In this document: positions 19,713 to 28,792 of the stretch, one piece after another
Numbering within the stretch: the stretch's first letter is position 1
How the letters are laid out: the number at the start of each line of letters is the position of its first letter
Origin: an uncultured Clostridium sp.
GTDB lineage: Bacteria > Bacillota > Clostridia > TANB77 > CAG-508
Direction of reading: 5' to 3'
DNA: 45,466 nt
Assembly (NCBI GenBank): GCA_930986425.1
Contig: CAKNJR010000012.1
Location: forward strand, 1-45,466
The notes under the pieces: generated by a model
What the model saw: only the letters and a program-made list of their open reading frames with translations
Database searches by the model: none
What the model was told of the DNA's origin: nothing
Position numbers and translations under genes: made by a program

Positions 19713-20813
19713 ATGAAATATGACTATTTAATAGTTGGAGCAGGTTTATTTGGAGCAATATTTGCTTATGAGGCAACTAAAAAAGGAAAAAAATGCTTGG
19801 TAGTAGAAAAACGTTCACATATAGGAGGAAATATTTATACTGAAAATATAGAAAACATTAATGTACATAAATATGGTGCACATATCTTCCACACTAGTAA
19901 TAGAAAAGTCTGGGATTATATTAATCAATTTGCAGAATTTAATCGATATACGAATTCTCCAGTAGCTAGATATAAAAATGAATTATATAATATGCCATTT
20001 AATATGAATACGTTTAATAAACTATGGGGAGTAATAACACCAGATGAAGCAAAAACAAAAATAGAACAAGAAAAAAAAGAAGCAGGAATCACTGAACCAC
20101 AAAATTTAGAAGAACAAGCTATTAGTTTAGTTGGAAAAACAATATATGAAAAGCTTGTAAAAGGTTACACAGAAAAACAATGGGGAAAAAAGGCAACAGA
20201 ATTACCATCTTTTATTATTAAGAGACTGCCTGTAAGATTTATATATGACAATAATTATTTTAATGATGATTATCAAGGTATTCCAATAGGAGGATATACT
20301 CAAATTATAGAAAAAATGCTAGACGGGATAGAAGTAAGATTGAATATAGATTTTCTAGAGTATAGAAAAGAATTAGAAAATATTGCAGATAAAATTATTT
20401 ATACTGGACAAATTGATAAATATTATGATTATTGCTTTGGTGAACTTGAGTATAGAAGTTTAAGATTTGAAACAGAAGTATTAGATAAAGATAATTATCA
20501 AGGCAATGCAGTAGTAAATTATACAGAATACGAAGTTCCATATACAAGAATAATAGAGCATAAGCATTTTGAAAAAATAAAGAACAGGGAAAAGACAATT
20601 ATTACTAGAGAATATCCAGATAAATGGGACAAAATTAAAGAACCATATTACCCTGTAAATGATGAAAAAAATAATCAATTATATGAAAAATATAAAAAAC
20701 TTGCAAATCAAAATAATAAAGTTATTTTCTGTGGTAGATTAGGAGAATATAAATATTATGATATGGATAAGGTTATAGATAGGGCTTTGGAAAGTGTAAA
20801 TGAAATATGCTAA
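19713..20813 (+). CDS. glf: UDP-galactopyranose mutase
   Basis: This 366-residue flavoenzyme converts UDP-galactopyranose to UDP-galactofuranose. The N-terminal FAD-binding motif YLIVGAGLFGAIFAYEA (GxGxxG) is followed by KYGAHIFHTSN, GYTEKQWGKKATELP, RLPVRF and the C-terminal GRLGEYKYYDMD, all hallmark Glf segments. ATG 19713 is preferred because AGAAAGGA lies 8 bases upstream; the TTG at 19707 overlaps that spacing. It follows the broken Fe-S gene and supplies the donor for the GlfT2-like enzyme at 15014-15940. Confidence 0.96.
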   Translation: MKYDYLIVGAGLFGAIFAYEATKKGKKCLVVEKRSHIGGNIYTENIENINVHKYGAHIFHTSNRKVWDYINQFAEFNRYTNSPVARYKNELYNMPFNMNTFNKLWGVITPDEAKTKIEQEKKEAGITEPQNLEEQAISLVGKTIYEKLVKGYTEKQWGKKATELPSFIIKRLPVRFIYDNNYFNDDYQGIPIGGYTQIIEKMLDGIEVRLNIDFLEYRKELENIADKIIYTGQIDKYYDYCFGELEYRSLRFETEVLDKDNYQGNAVVNYTEYEVPYTRIIEHKHFEKIKNREKTIITREYPDKWDKIKEPYYPVNDEKNNQLYEKYKKLANQNNKVIFCGRLGEYKYYDMDKVIDRALESVNEIC

Positions 20814-20844
20814 TATTACAAAATATTAATATATTTGTAATATT
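20812..20844. repeat. AT-rich perfect inverted repeat
   Basis: An 11-bp perfect inverted repeat (AATATTACAAA at 20812-20822, TTTGTAATATT at 20834-20844) lies in the 81-base gap after glf. No T-run follows it on the + strand, so it does not look like a normal terminator. It could be an operator or a weak processing structure before the dockerin gene. Confidence 0.4.
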
Positions 20845-20894
20845 AATAAAATATAAAAATGATATTATATAAAATATAGAAAAATGGAGAGAAA

Positions 20895-23573
20895 ATGTTA
20901 CCAAGAAAAAAGATAAAAGCAAAGTTATTTATTATAATATCAATATTATTAGTTATATATATACTCAGTTTATACTTCTTTAAATCGAATAATAATTATA
21001 AAAATAGTTCAGAGACGCAATTAAGAGAAATTATAAGACAAGCTGATTTGATTAGTAGAAGTGAAAATAATGAAGGAATAACATATTATGTATCAATAGA
21101 AGGGACTTCAACGGAAGGAACAAGCATAAATGAGCCTATGTCACTAGAAATGGCAAATACTAAGACATATTATGGAGGAGATAGAGTTCTATTTAAAAGA
21201 GGAGAAACCTTTTATGGAGTAGTAAAGTTCGATGTTGATGCGAATGAAAATAATATGTTCTACATTGGAAGCTATGGTGATGAAAAATTGGAAAAACCTA
21301 TTATTTCAGGTGCAATGGTATTACAAAATTTGAATGCATGGGAAAAAGAGGAAGATCTTCTGTATAAGTTAGATTTAACTAATGAAAAAAATTTCACTGG
21401 ACTTATAGACCCTAGTTGGGACAAATATAATGTTGGTACTTTACAAGGCGAAAATGGAGTTATCTATGGAAATAAGAAAAAAGATATTTCGTCTCTAAAT
21501 GAGGAAAATGACTTTTGTGTTAAAGATAATTGGTTATATGTAAAGTGCCAAAACAATCCTATAGATGAATATGGGCATATAAAAATTACATTGAGAAATG
21601 ATTTAATAAAAATAACTAATAATACAATACTAGATGGATTGATTGTCGAAAATACCGGCGCACATGGAATAGCAGGAGCGACTTTTAATGTCTATATTAA
21701 GAACTGCGTTATACAAAATATAGGAGGTTCATATATTAATGATGATGGAAATCGATATGGTAATGGAATAGAATTTTGGAATGCATCAAATAATACAGTG
21801 GTTGAAAATTGCATATTTAGAAATATATATGACGCAGGATATACATTACAGGGAGATTCTGTAAAAAGCGGATTTTATAATAGTATATGCCAAAATAATA
21901 TATTTATTAATTGCACATATCCAATAGAAATATTTTGCCATAATTCTTTAAATATAGATAATTGTGAATTTGAAAATAATAAAGTAAATAACAATATTAT
22001 TATTAATCAAGGACAAGGTTTTGGATATGAAACAAGACCTGACAAATTCCAACCTGCAAATTTAGTTACTTGGATTTTACCATATCCAGAGACAAAATTT
22101 GAATACACAAATAACAAAATATATAATAGTAGAGCATTATACTACAAAGGAGTAAATGCAGCAGAAGATATGTATTCAAAATGCATTCATTCAAATAATA
22201 ATTTGTATTATATTACTGATAATACCAATTATTTTTTAGATGTAAATAAATATCAGGATTTAGAATATTTACATAGCCAAGGATTAGATTTAAACTCCAC
22301 CTTCAACTACTTATCAGACGCAGAAATCAATGAAATATCAAATCCAAATATATTAAATTCAAATGACTATGAAGAAATCAAAGCATACTATGATAACTTT
22401 GATATCAAATACAGAAATAGTCAATGGAAAGAAGCAGTATTAACTGAATTAGAAACAATAATAAATCAAGAAGATTATGCTGTAATACTACAAAATGCAG
22501 AGATTGAAGCTTCATACGAAGAACTAAAAAATGCCATAGATAATTTAACAAAAAATGTTGACACAATAACTGTGGATAATGTATCATATAGTCATGAGTG
22601 TCTATACAAATTTATAGGAAAAATAGTAGATGAGTATTATAACAATAAATCACTAGATATAGCTGAAAACATAATAATTGAATTGATAGAAGAACTAGAC
22701 AAATTATCAGAACAATATAAAGAAATATACTCATATTACATTACAGAAGATAATGTTGAAATAGAAACTGTAAAAAACAAAATAAATGACACAATTGACA
22801 AATATAATAACAACTTAGACTTAGATATAGCTAGTCTAGAAAGTATAATAACAACTTCAAAGAACATTTACAACAATTATATAACAACAGATAATATATA
22901 TGAAAATCTACTTAATAAAAACAGAATAATATATATTACAAACATAGTAGATAATATAATTGACAATAAGATAAATAAATTTGTCGAAGATGAAAAATCT
23001 AAAATACGAGTTGAATTTAATCAAGACATAGATGAACCAACAAATGAAAATATTACTGCAACATTAATTGTTGGAAACAATACCACAATAATAAATAATG
23101 GAGAAAGTAATACATATACATTTTACGAAAATGGTACATTTAATTTTGAATTAGAAATAAAAGGTGTCAAATTCACAGTTGCAATTACAATTGCCAACAT
23201 AAATAAAGAATATAAAATAGAAAACGGATATATTAGTAATATTTCAAAGAATACTTTAGCTGAAACATTAAGTAATGAGCTTAATATATCTAATTATAAA
23301 ATAACGCATAATGGAAAAGAACTAAATCTAAGCAAAGAGGTAATTTCGACAGGAGACATCCTAACTTATGATAACAAAGAATATACATTAATAGTTAGCG
23401 GTGATATAAATAAAGATGGAGATTGTGGAATACATGATTTAGTAAGCTTTAGAAAATACTTATTAGAATATTCTACATATGATAATTTAGAAGAAATGGC
23501 AGCAGATACAAATCAAGATAATAGTTTAGATATAAAAGACCTAGTTGGTATAAGGAAAATAATATTGAATTAA
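20895..23573 (+). CDS. Secreted parallel beta-helix protein with C-terminal type I dockerin
   Basis: The 892-residue protein has an N-terminal signal peptide or anchor (about 8-28), then a right-handed beta-helix region at about 80-430, rich in N/I/G turns (NNTILDGLIVENTGAHGIAG, NNTVVENCIFRNIYDAGY). Such folds are typical of polysaccharide lyases and epimerases. A helical stretch (about 500-690), an Ig-like segment (about 700-770) and a linker follow. The last 60 residues hold two dockerin repeats: GDINKDGDCGIHDLVSFRKYLL and ADTNQDNSLDIKDLVGIRK. No catalytic residues could be assigned. The next gene encodes a cohesin-like LPQTG protein, a likely docking partner. It may process the polysaccharide made by this locus. 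Confidence 0.85.
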   Translation: MLPRKKIKAKLFIIISILLVIYILSLYFFKSNNNYKNSSETQLREIIRQADLISRSENNEGITYYVSIEGTSTEGTSINEPMSLEMANTKTYYGGDRVLFKRGETFYGVVKFDVDANENNMFYIGSYGDEKLEKPIISGAMVLQNLNAWEKEEDLLYKLDLTNEKNFTGLIDPSWDKYNVGTLQGENGVIYGNKKKDISSLNEENDFCVKDNWLYVKCQNNPIDEYGHIKITLRNDLIKITNNTILDGLIVENTGAHGIAGATFNVYIKNCVIQNIGGSYINDDGNRYGNGIEFWNASNNTVVENCIFRNIYDAGYTLQGDSVKSGFYNSICQNNIFINCTYPIEIFCHNSLNIDNCEFENNKVNNNIIINQGQGFGYETRPDKFQPANLVTWILPYPETKFEYTNNKIYNSRALYYKGVNAAEDMYSKCIHSNNNLYYITDNTNYFLDVNKYQDLEYLHSQGLDLNSTFNYLSDAEINEISNPNILNSNDYEEIKAYYDNFDIKYRNSQWKEAVLTELETIINQEDYAVILQNAEIEASYEELKNAIDNLTKNVDTITVDNVSYSHECLYKFIGKIVDEYYNNKSLDIAENIIIELIEELDKLSEQYKEIYSYYITEDNVEIETVKNKINDTIDKYNNNLDLDIASLESIITTSKNIYNNYITTDNIYENLLNKNRIIYITNIVDNIIDNKINKFVEDEKSKIRVEFNQDIDEPTNENITATLIVGNNTTIINNGESNTYTFYENGTFNFELEIKGVKFTVAITIANINKEYKIENGYISNISKNTLAETLSNELNISNYKITHNGKELNLSKEVISTGDILTYDNKEYTLIVSGDINKDGDCGIHDLVSFRKYLLEYSTYDNLEEMAADTNQDNSLDIKDLVGIRKIILN

Positions 23574-23585
23574 AGGAGCAAGCAT

Positions 23586-24452
23586 ATGAAAAAGGTAAAT
23601 TTAAAATTTATTGTAAGTTTAATTATACTACTATTAGTTATCTCGTTAACTTCAATAACAAAAGCTGCAAATGGTTCACTAACAGTAAGAATTACACCAG
23701 ATGCATCAAAAGCCATTACAGATAAAGAAGTATATGTAACATTAAGTTTAACAGATTTTAATAATGTAGAAACAACTTGGCCAATGGCTGGACAAGGAAC
23801 ATTAGAGTATGACGAAACAATATTTGAAAAAGTCAGTATTGAAGGACTAAATGGTTGGTCTGCAAGTATGAATCAATCAGGAGTAATTTTACTTGACACT
23901 GCAAGTGTAACAGACGGTGATGAAATAGCTAAAATTACATTAACAATAAAAGACAGTGCAACTACATTTAGCACAGAAATAAATGTCAACTCATTTAACC
24001 TAACAAATGGTGATGATGGCGAAGGTAATGAAAATGTTAATGTTGAAAACATGAATTTAACAGCTAGAGTAACAGTAAATGACCAAAGTGGAAGTGATGA
24101 TAACACTGAAACTCCTGGAACAGGAACAGAAAATCCAGGTGATAATGAAAATTCGGGAACAACAGAACCACCAACAGATAACGAAAATAATCCAACAGAT
24201 GACAGTCAAAACAATAATCAAGGCAATAATAATGAAAATAACAATCAGGAAAATAATAATAATTCAAATAACAATGGTAATAGTGATGATGGTAAAGAAG
24301 AGCCTAATACCATAGAAAAAGTAGAAGATTTAACTGTTGCCAAAGATAAATTACCACAAACAGGAACAAGCTATGTAATATTCGGTGTGATAGCATTAGT
24401 ATTAATGATTGGAATAATAGCTTTTATAAGATATAAGAAATTTTATGACTAA
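23586..24452 (+). CDS. LPQTG cell-wall-anchored protein with cohesin-like domain
   Basis: The 288-residue protein has a signal peptide (about 1-28, ending TKAAN), a beta-rich domain at about 30-160, a long Asn/Glu/Gly/Thr low-complexity spacer (about 163-240), and a sortase sorting signal: LPQTG near 260, a hydrophobic helix and a short basic tail. The domain's pattern (EVYVTLSLTDFNNV, TLEYDETIFEKVSIEG, GVILLDTASVTDGDEIAKITLTIK) matches cohesin-fold modules. It follows the dockerin gene by 12 bases. The inference is a one-cohesin surface scaffold holding the dockerin protein on the cell wall. The cohesin call is by pattern only; cell-wall anchoring is well supported. Confidence 0.8.
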   Translation: MKKVNLKFIVSLIILLLVISLTSITKAANGSLTVRITPDASKAITDKEVYVTLSLTDFNNVETTWPMAGQGTLEYDETIFEKVSIEGLNGWSASMNQSGVILLDTASVTDGDEIAKITLTIKDSATTFSTEINVNSFNLTNGDDGEGNENVNVENMNLTARVTVNDQSGSDDNTETPGTGTENPGDNENSGTTEPPTDNENNPTDDSQNNNQGNNNENNNQENNNNSNNNGNSDDGKEEPNTIEKVEDLTVAKDKLPQTGTSYVIFGVIALVLMIGIIAFIRYKKFYD

Positions 24453-24472
24453 TAATTAAGAGGGGTTAATAA

Positions 24473-25174
24473 ATGGAAGAGGAAATAGATTTAAAAAGTA
24501 TAATACAATCGTTCTGGGAAAGAAAAATTGGAATGATTATAATAGTCCTAATATCTTTAATATTAGGATATATATATACAATGTATTTTGTAAATCCAGT
24601 ATATACAGCAACATCAACAGCAATATTGGCAAATAATACAGAGACATCAGATGGTCAAAATGGAGGAGTTACACAAAGTGAAGTAACATTAAACAACTCA
24701 CTACTATCTACATATAGAGGGATTGCAACTAGCGACTCAGTAGTTAACACTGTAATAAGCAATTTGGGATTAAATATATCAGCTGGAGAATTAAAAAATC
24801 AAATAAGTGTTACATCTGCAACAAACACACAAATAATTCAAATTTCGGTAGAAAATGCAGATGCAAGTTTAGCTGCAAGAATAGCAAATGAACTAAGACA
24901 AGTTTTTACTGAAAGAGTTGCTGAAATATATGACATGGAAAATATAAAACCATTAGATGATGCTCAAGTTCCAACAGCACCTAGTAATATAAATCATGTA
25001 AAAGATTTGTTGATATTCCTTGCAGGTGGAATAGTAGTAGCTATAATCTATGTAGTACTAGCAAATCTTTTAGATAACACTGTAAAAAATAGTAATGATA
25101 TAGAAAAAGCAATAGGAATAAATGTTATTGCAGAAATACCAGTTTATGAATTTGGTAGAGGGAGGAAAAGATAA
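24473..25174 (+). CDS. Wzz/YveK-type chain-length and kinase-activator membrane protein
   Basis: The 233-residue protein has two membrane helices (about 18-37 and 181-203) flanking an extracytoplasmic helical domain (about 38-180). The N-terminus EEEIDLKSIIQSFWERKIGMIIIVLISLILGYIYTMYFVNPVYTATST is typical of the Wzz family (PF02706), and a proline-rich PLDDAQVPTAPSNINHVKD precedes the second helix. In Firmicutes this subunit (CpsC, EpsA, CapA) activates the separate tyrosine kinase and sets polymer length. Its stop directly abuts the start of the kinase gene. The CpsC role is inferred from order and family. Confidence 0.92.
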   Translation: MEEEIDLKSIIQSFWERKIGMIIIVLISLILGYIYTMYFVNPVYTATSTAILANNTETSDGQNGGVTQSEVTLNNSLLSTYRGIATSDSVVNTVISNLGLNISAGELKNQISVTSATNTQIIQISVENADASLAARIANELRQVFTERVAEIYDMENIKPLDDAQVPTAPSNINHVKDLLIFLAGGIVVAIIYVVLANLLDNTVKNSNDIEKAIGINVIAEIPVYEFGRGRKR

Positions 25175-26203
25175 ATGAAAAAGGAAATAATCACTCAATC
25201 AGACCCAAAATCCCCAATATCAGAGGTATTTAGAGCATTAAGAACTAATATTCAATTTATGAATAGGTCGGCAGATTGTCAAACCATTCTTATTACAAGT
25301 ACTGTACAAGCAGAAGGAAAAAGCTGGATATCTGCAAATTTGGCTACAACATTTGCACAATCTGGAAGTAAAACTTTAATTATTGATGCAGATATGAGAA
25401 AACCAAGACAACATAAAATTTTTCAAATAAATAATGTTCCAGGACTATCTAATTACCTTTCTGAAATAAATGAAATGGGTAGAAGACAAAAAATAGATGG
25501 AATGGACTGTGTTAAACCAACAGAAGTAGAAAATTTATATTTATTACCCGCAGGAAATATACCACCAAATCCATCTGAGTTATTAATGTCAGATAAGATA
25601 GTAGAATTAATAGATGAAGTAACTAAAAATTTTGATGTAGTTTTATTTGATGGAGCACCATGTTTGCTAGTTACTGATTCAACAATCATATCTAGATTAG
25701 TAGAAAGCACAATTTTAGTTACAAGCTATAAATATACAAAAATAGATGACTTAAAAGAAGCAAAAAAACGTATAAAAAGAGTTGGTGGAAATATAGCAGG
25801 AGTAGTATTAAATAGAGTGGAAATTTCAAATAAAAAATATGAAGAAAAATATTACTATGCAAGCTCAAATACGCCAGCATTAAAAGTAGAAAAGAATACA
25901 AAACGTGCAAGTAAGAATTACGAAAAGTATAGAAGCAAAGCTGATGAAGAGATAGAAAGTAGCATTGACTTGAAAGCAGAGAAATTATCTGAAAAAGTAA
26001 ATAAAGTAAAAACTGAGACAAAAGTGGAAAGAAAACCAGAAGCAAAACAGGAAGAAAATGTTAATAAATATATTAATGACAGAATAGAAGACACACAAAG
26101 ACAAATAGAAGATGAAATAAGAAATACAAAATTTAAGTCAAAAGTAGAAGTACCATCAGATAAAGCAAAGGAAATACTAGAGAGTATAAAAAAATATAAA
26201 TAA
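25175..26203 (+). CDS. CpsD/CapB-type tyrosine kinase with extended C-terminal tail
   Basis: The bacterial tyrosine kinase core occupies about residues 1-235: SPISEVFRALRTNIQFM, Walker A variant AEGKSWISANLA (Trp after GKS), Walker A' LIIDADMRKPR, and Walker B-like DVVLFDGAPCLLVTDS. A short tyrosine cluster (EEKYYYASS) ends the normal core. About 110 Lys/Glu-rich residues follow, giving 342 in total against roughly 230-260 for most relatives. It phosphorylates itself with help from the preceding membrane subunit and is dephosphorylated by the next gene. The tail may be a coiled coil or protein-binding region; its role is unknown. Confidence 0.9.
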   Translation: MKKEIITQSDPKSPISEVFRALRTNIQFMNRSADCQTILITSTVQAEGKSWISANLATTFAQSGSKTLIIDADMRKPRQHKIFQINNVPGLSNYLSEINEMGRRQKIDGMDCVKPTEVENLYLLPAGNIPPNPSELLMSDKIVELIDEVTKNFDVVLFDGAPCLLVTDSTIISRLVESTILVTSYKYTKIDDLKEAKKRIKRVGGNIAGVVLNRVEISNKKYEEKYYYASSNTPALKVEKNTKRASKNYEKYRSKADEEIESSIDLKAEKLSEKVNKVKTETKVERKPEAKQEENVNKYINDRIEDTQRQIEDEIRNTKFKSKVEVPSDKAKEILESIKKYK

Positions 26204-26254
26204 TTAATAGTATTTCAAACTGTAAATATTGATAATTGAAAGGATATACAATAA

Positions 26255-27013
26255 ATGATAGACGTTCATTCTCATATATTACCAAGCATAGATGATGGCT
26301 CAAAAGATATTGAAGAAACATTTAAAATAATAAATGAAGCCTGCGAGGCAGGCTTTTCTAATATTTTTGCAACTTCACATTATATAGAAGGAGAATATGA
26401 ATTTAATAAAACAGATAGAGAATTTATAATTGAAGCAATAATGCAAAAGGTAAAAGAAGAAAGAATTGACATAACCATTCATAATGGAGCTGAGGGATAT
26501 ATATCAAATGAACTACCTAATTTAATAAAAGAAGGAATAGTTCCTACACTTGCAAATAGTAAATATATATTATTTGAATTGCCACTTAGAGCAAAAGTAA
26601 TGTATACAGATGAAGTAATTATCAAATTGATAAAAATGAACTTAGTTCCTATAATAGCTCACCCAGAAAGATATGAATTAATACAAGATGAGCCAGGTAT
26701 AGCAATAAAATGGGTTGAAGAAGGCGCTCTTTTGCAATCTAATTATGGAAGTATAATCGGTAGATATGGTATGACAGCAAAAGAAACTTTATTTAAATTA
26801 TTAGACAGCAATGCAGTGCATTTCTTAGGAACAGATAATCATAGAGCAGGAAGTATATATACAAGAATGGATGATATAAAAAGAGAATTTAAGAAAAAAA
26901 TAGGAAGAGATAAATTTAAAGAGCTAAGCGAAATTAATCCTAGATGTATTCTAAATAATCAGAATATAGAAATAGAGATGCCTAAGAAGATTAAGAAAAG
27001 AAGAATGTTTTAA
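26255..27013 (+). CDS. CpsB/CapC-type PHP tyrosine phosphatase
   Basis: The 252-residue PHP-fold metal-dependent phosphatase begins MIDVHSHILPSIDDGSKDIEET, the metal-binding DxHxH motif of CpsB/YwqE. Further metal ligands appear in IIAHPERY and LGTDNHRAGS. It removes phosphate from tyrosines of the CpsD-like kinase and so regulates polymer length and export. It is the last gene of the polysaccharide locus, with a terminator 60 bases downstream. AAAGGA lies about 12 bases before the start. Confidence 0.93.
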   Translation: MIDVHSHILPSIDDGSKDIEETFKIINEACEAGFSNIFATSHYIEGEYEFNKTDREFIIEAIMQKVKEERIDITIHNGAEGYISNELPNLIKEGIVPTLANSKYILFELPLRAKVMYTDEVIIKLIKMNLVPIIAHPERYELIQDEPGIAIKWVEEGALLQSNYGSIIGRYGMTAKETLFKLLDSNAVHFLGTDNHRAGSIYTRMDDIKREFKKKIGRDKFKELSEINPRCILNNQNIEIEMPKKIKKRRMF

Positions 27014-27073
27014 ATAAATGCATATGGGAATATAAATAAAAATATGAATAGCTGGTATAATATGTTACATGAG

Positions 27074-27109
27074 AAATAAGATAATTCGATATGGATTATC
27101 TTATTTTTT
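27074..27109 (+). terminator. Terminator of the polysaccharide operon
   Basis: A perfect 12-bp AT-rich stem (AAATAAGATAAT at 27074-27085, ATTATCTTATTT at 27095-27106) has a 9-base loop and a T tail. It lies just after the phosphatase gene and before the next promoter. Confidence 0.75.
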
Positions 27110-27118
27110 GGCACATAA

Positions 27119-27145
27119 AACGACATAATTCGACAAAGATTGACA
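27119..27145 (+). promoter_or_regulatory. Three 10-bp-phased CGACA/TGACA motifs, Spo0A-box-like
   Basis: AACGACA (27119), TTCGACA (27129) and ATTGACA (27139) repeat every 10 bases. TTCGACA is the exact complement of the 0A-box core TGTCGAA. The last repeat contains the -35 box of the following promoter, the position where Spo0A-activated sigma-A promoters are known to carry such boxes. Regulation by Spo0A is inference. Confidence 0.4.
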
Positions 27146-27168
27146 AATGGAAATAAATGGTATATAAT
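27140..27168 (+). promoter_or_regulatory. Consensus sigma-A promoter
   Basis: TTGACA (27140-27145), a 17-base spacer and TATAAT (27163-27168) form a perfect consensus. Transcription would begin near 27175. The in-frame ATG at 27157 lies inside the promoter and cannot be the start of the following gene. Confidence 0.85.
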
Positions 27169-27195
27169 AATTTGCATGAGAAAGCGAGAGTGTAT

Positions 27196-28788
27196 ATGAT
27201 TTTAAAAATATTAAGAATTAAAGATGACGTGGATATAGATTTAATAAAATCTATTGTTAAAGAAAGTGCAAGAAAATCTGAAAATTTTGAAGAATTAGAA
27301 AAAAAGACACAGTATGAACAAAAAGAATATAATGTTTTCTTTTATGTTTATAATAGGAGTAATGAAATTCAAATAACATGGATTCGAGATATGGAAAATA
27401 TTTTAGGCGAAGAATTAGAAAATGATAGTAAAGATTTTATATCTTCATATGGAGTTATGCTAATATATAATGATGAATTGAAGTATGCTATTGAATTTGG
27501 AAGAGAAATTACAGGAATATTGAGTTATATAGATTGGGAGTTTGGATTAGATATGGCTTCGAAGATTTTAAATAGCAATTCTTTAAGAAAACAATCGATG
27601 AAATATGCGTCAACTATAAAAAATAGAGCCACATTAGCTTTTTTTAACGCAAATTTTAATCCGAGAGCCGGAGAATCTATTGAAAAGTTAGAAGGAGAGA
27701 TTATAGAGAAAAAAGGACATACCTATGTGAGAGAGTTATTTAATTTAATTAAAAAGAATGTGATTTTCCAAGGAAATATGCAGGTGGATTACAAAAGAGA
27801 AAATAAGAGCTTGAAAGACATAATCCAAATAATTTATTATGTCGATAAAATTAGAGAAAAATATAAGGAAGATAATTTGGATATCCCAAGAGTAAAGTTT
27901 TTAAGTGAATCTAAGGATAAAGAATTAATAACAAATTTAAATGAAAAATTAAGCAACTTTGTGATCAATGGATATCAGGGGGATGATATTAAATTAGATA
28001 TTAATAATTACTTATCTAATTTTCAGCTAAGAACTGGTAGAAAAAGAACAGAGCCTAAGGACACTTTAGAAGCAGAAGACATAAAGAAATTTATGCTAGA
28101 AAATAATATAAGTGATATAACAAAAGTAATTGTTATAGAAAACGGAAAGCCTTATCCCATTCTTGAGTATATAGATACTCGCATAGAAGTTGAGGACAAG
28201 ATGTATAGCTTATCTAAGGGGAGATGGGTTGAACTAAATAGATCTTTTATAGAAAACATAAATTTAGAAATAGCAAATTTAATAAAGCATAAAAGTTTAA
28301 TAATAGAATTTGATAATAAATTTGACTTAAATAAAAATAAAAATAAACAATTTAGAAAATTGCATCCAGAAAAATTTAATGAAAAAATAAATTATGGAGA
28401 ATACGAATACAACATTAGAATAGCCGAAGAATTAGGATATGTAGTATATGATAGAACTAAATTCGATGGTATTGAAATATGTGATTTGTTTGATAAAAGT
28501 AAAGGAGAACTAATCCATGTAAAAAGGGGGTCAATAGCAGACTTCAAATATTGTATTGACCAATCTGAATTAGGAGTAAGAAAATGGATAGAACTAACAG
28601 ACAAAAAAGAATTCAAAAATATTAATAGTATAGCATTAGTACTATTAGCAGATAGTAGTGATTTACTAAAAAAGAAAGACTTGTTGTCAATTAATTCTCC
28701 AATGTTTAAAACAAAGTTAATTGAATGGGCTCAATTAATAATAGATTTGAATATGACTCCTCATATAATTATAGCAAAAAACGAATAA
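27196..28788 (+). CDS. TIGR04141/DUF6119-like protein of unknown function
   Basis: The 530-residue soluble protein has no membrane segments. Segments that resemble the sporadically distributed TIGR04141 (DUF6119) family are YAIEFGREITG...DWEFGLDMASKILN early, and EYEYNIRIAEE..., EICDLFDKSKGELIHVKRG near the C-terminus. The family's biochemical role is not established and its members are scattered, suggesting transfer and possibly a role in accessory or defence loci. The start is placed at ATG 27196 (weak GAGAG upstream) because earlier in-frame ATG codons fall in or near the promoter. A 75-residue membrane peptide follows 4 bases downstream. The family assignment is from memory of patterns. 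Confidence 0.65.
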   Translation: MILKILRIKDDVDIDLIKSIVKESARKSENFEELEKKTQYEQKEYNVFFYVYNRSNEIQITWIRDMENILGEELENDSKDFISSYGVMLIYNDELKYAIEFGREITGILSYIDWEFGLDMASKILNSNSLRKQSMKYASTIKNRATLAFFNANFNPRAGESIEKLEGEIIEKKGHTYVRELFNLIKKNVIFQGNMQVDYKRENKSLKDIIQIIYYVDKIREKYKEDNLDIPRVKFLSESKDKELITNLNEKLSNFVINGYQGDDIKLDINNYLSNFQLRTGRKRTEPKDTLEAEDIKKFMLENNISDITKVIVIENGKPYPILEYIDTRIEVEDKMYSLSKGRWVELNRSFIENINLEIANLIKHKSLIIEFDNKFDLNKNKNKQFRKLHPEKFNEKINYGEYEYNIRIAEELGYVVYDRTKFDGIEICDLFDKSKGELIHVKRGSIADFKYCIDQSELGVRKWIELTDKKEFKNINSIALVLLADSSDLLKKKDLLSINSPMFKTKLIEWAQLIIDLNMTPHIIIAKNE

Positions 28789-28792
28789 AAAA

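Noticed and set aside
24079..24315. Overlapping + frame ORF within the LPQTG protein gene
   Set aside because: It is the shifted reading of an Asn-rich repeat region, gives an Ile/Lys/Met-rich product and has no ribosome binding site.
27157..27195. In-frame ATG at 27157 as the start of the TIGR04141-like gene
   Set aside because: It lies between the -35 and -10 boxes of a perfect promoter, so it cannot be in the transcript; ATG 27196 is used instead.
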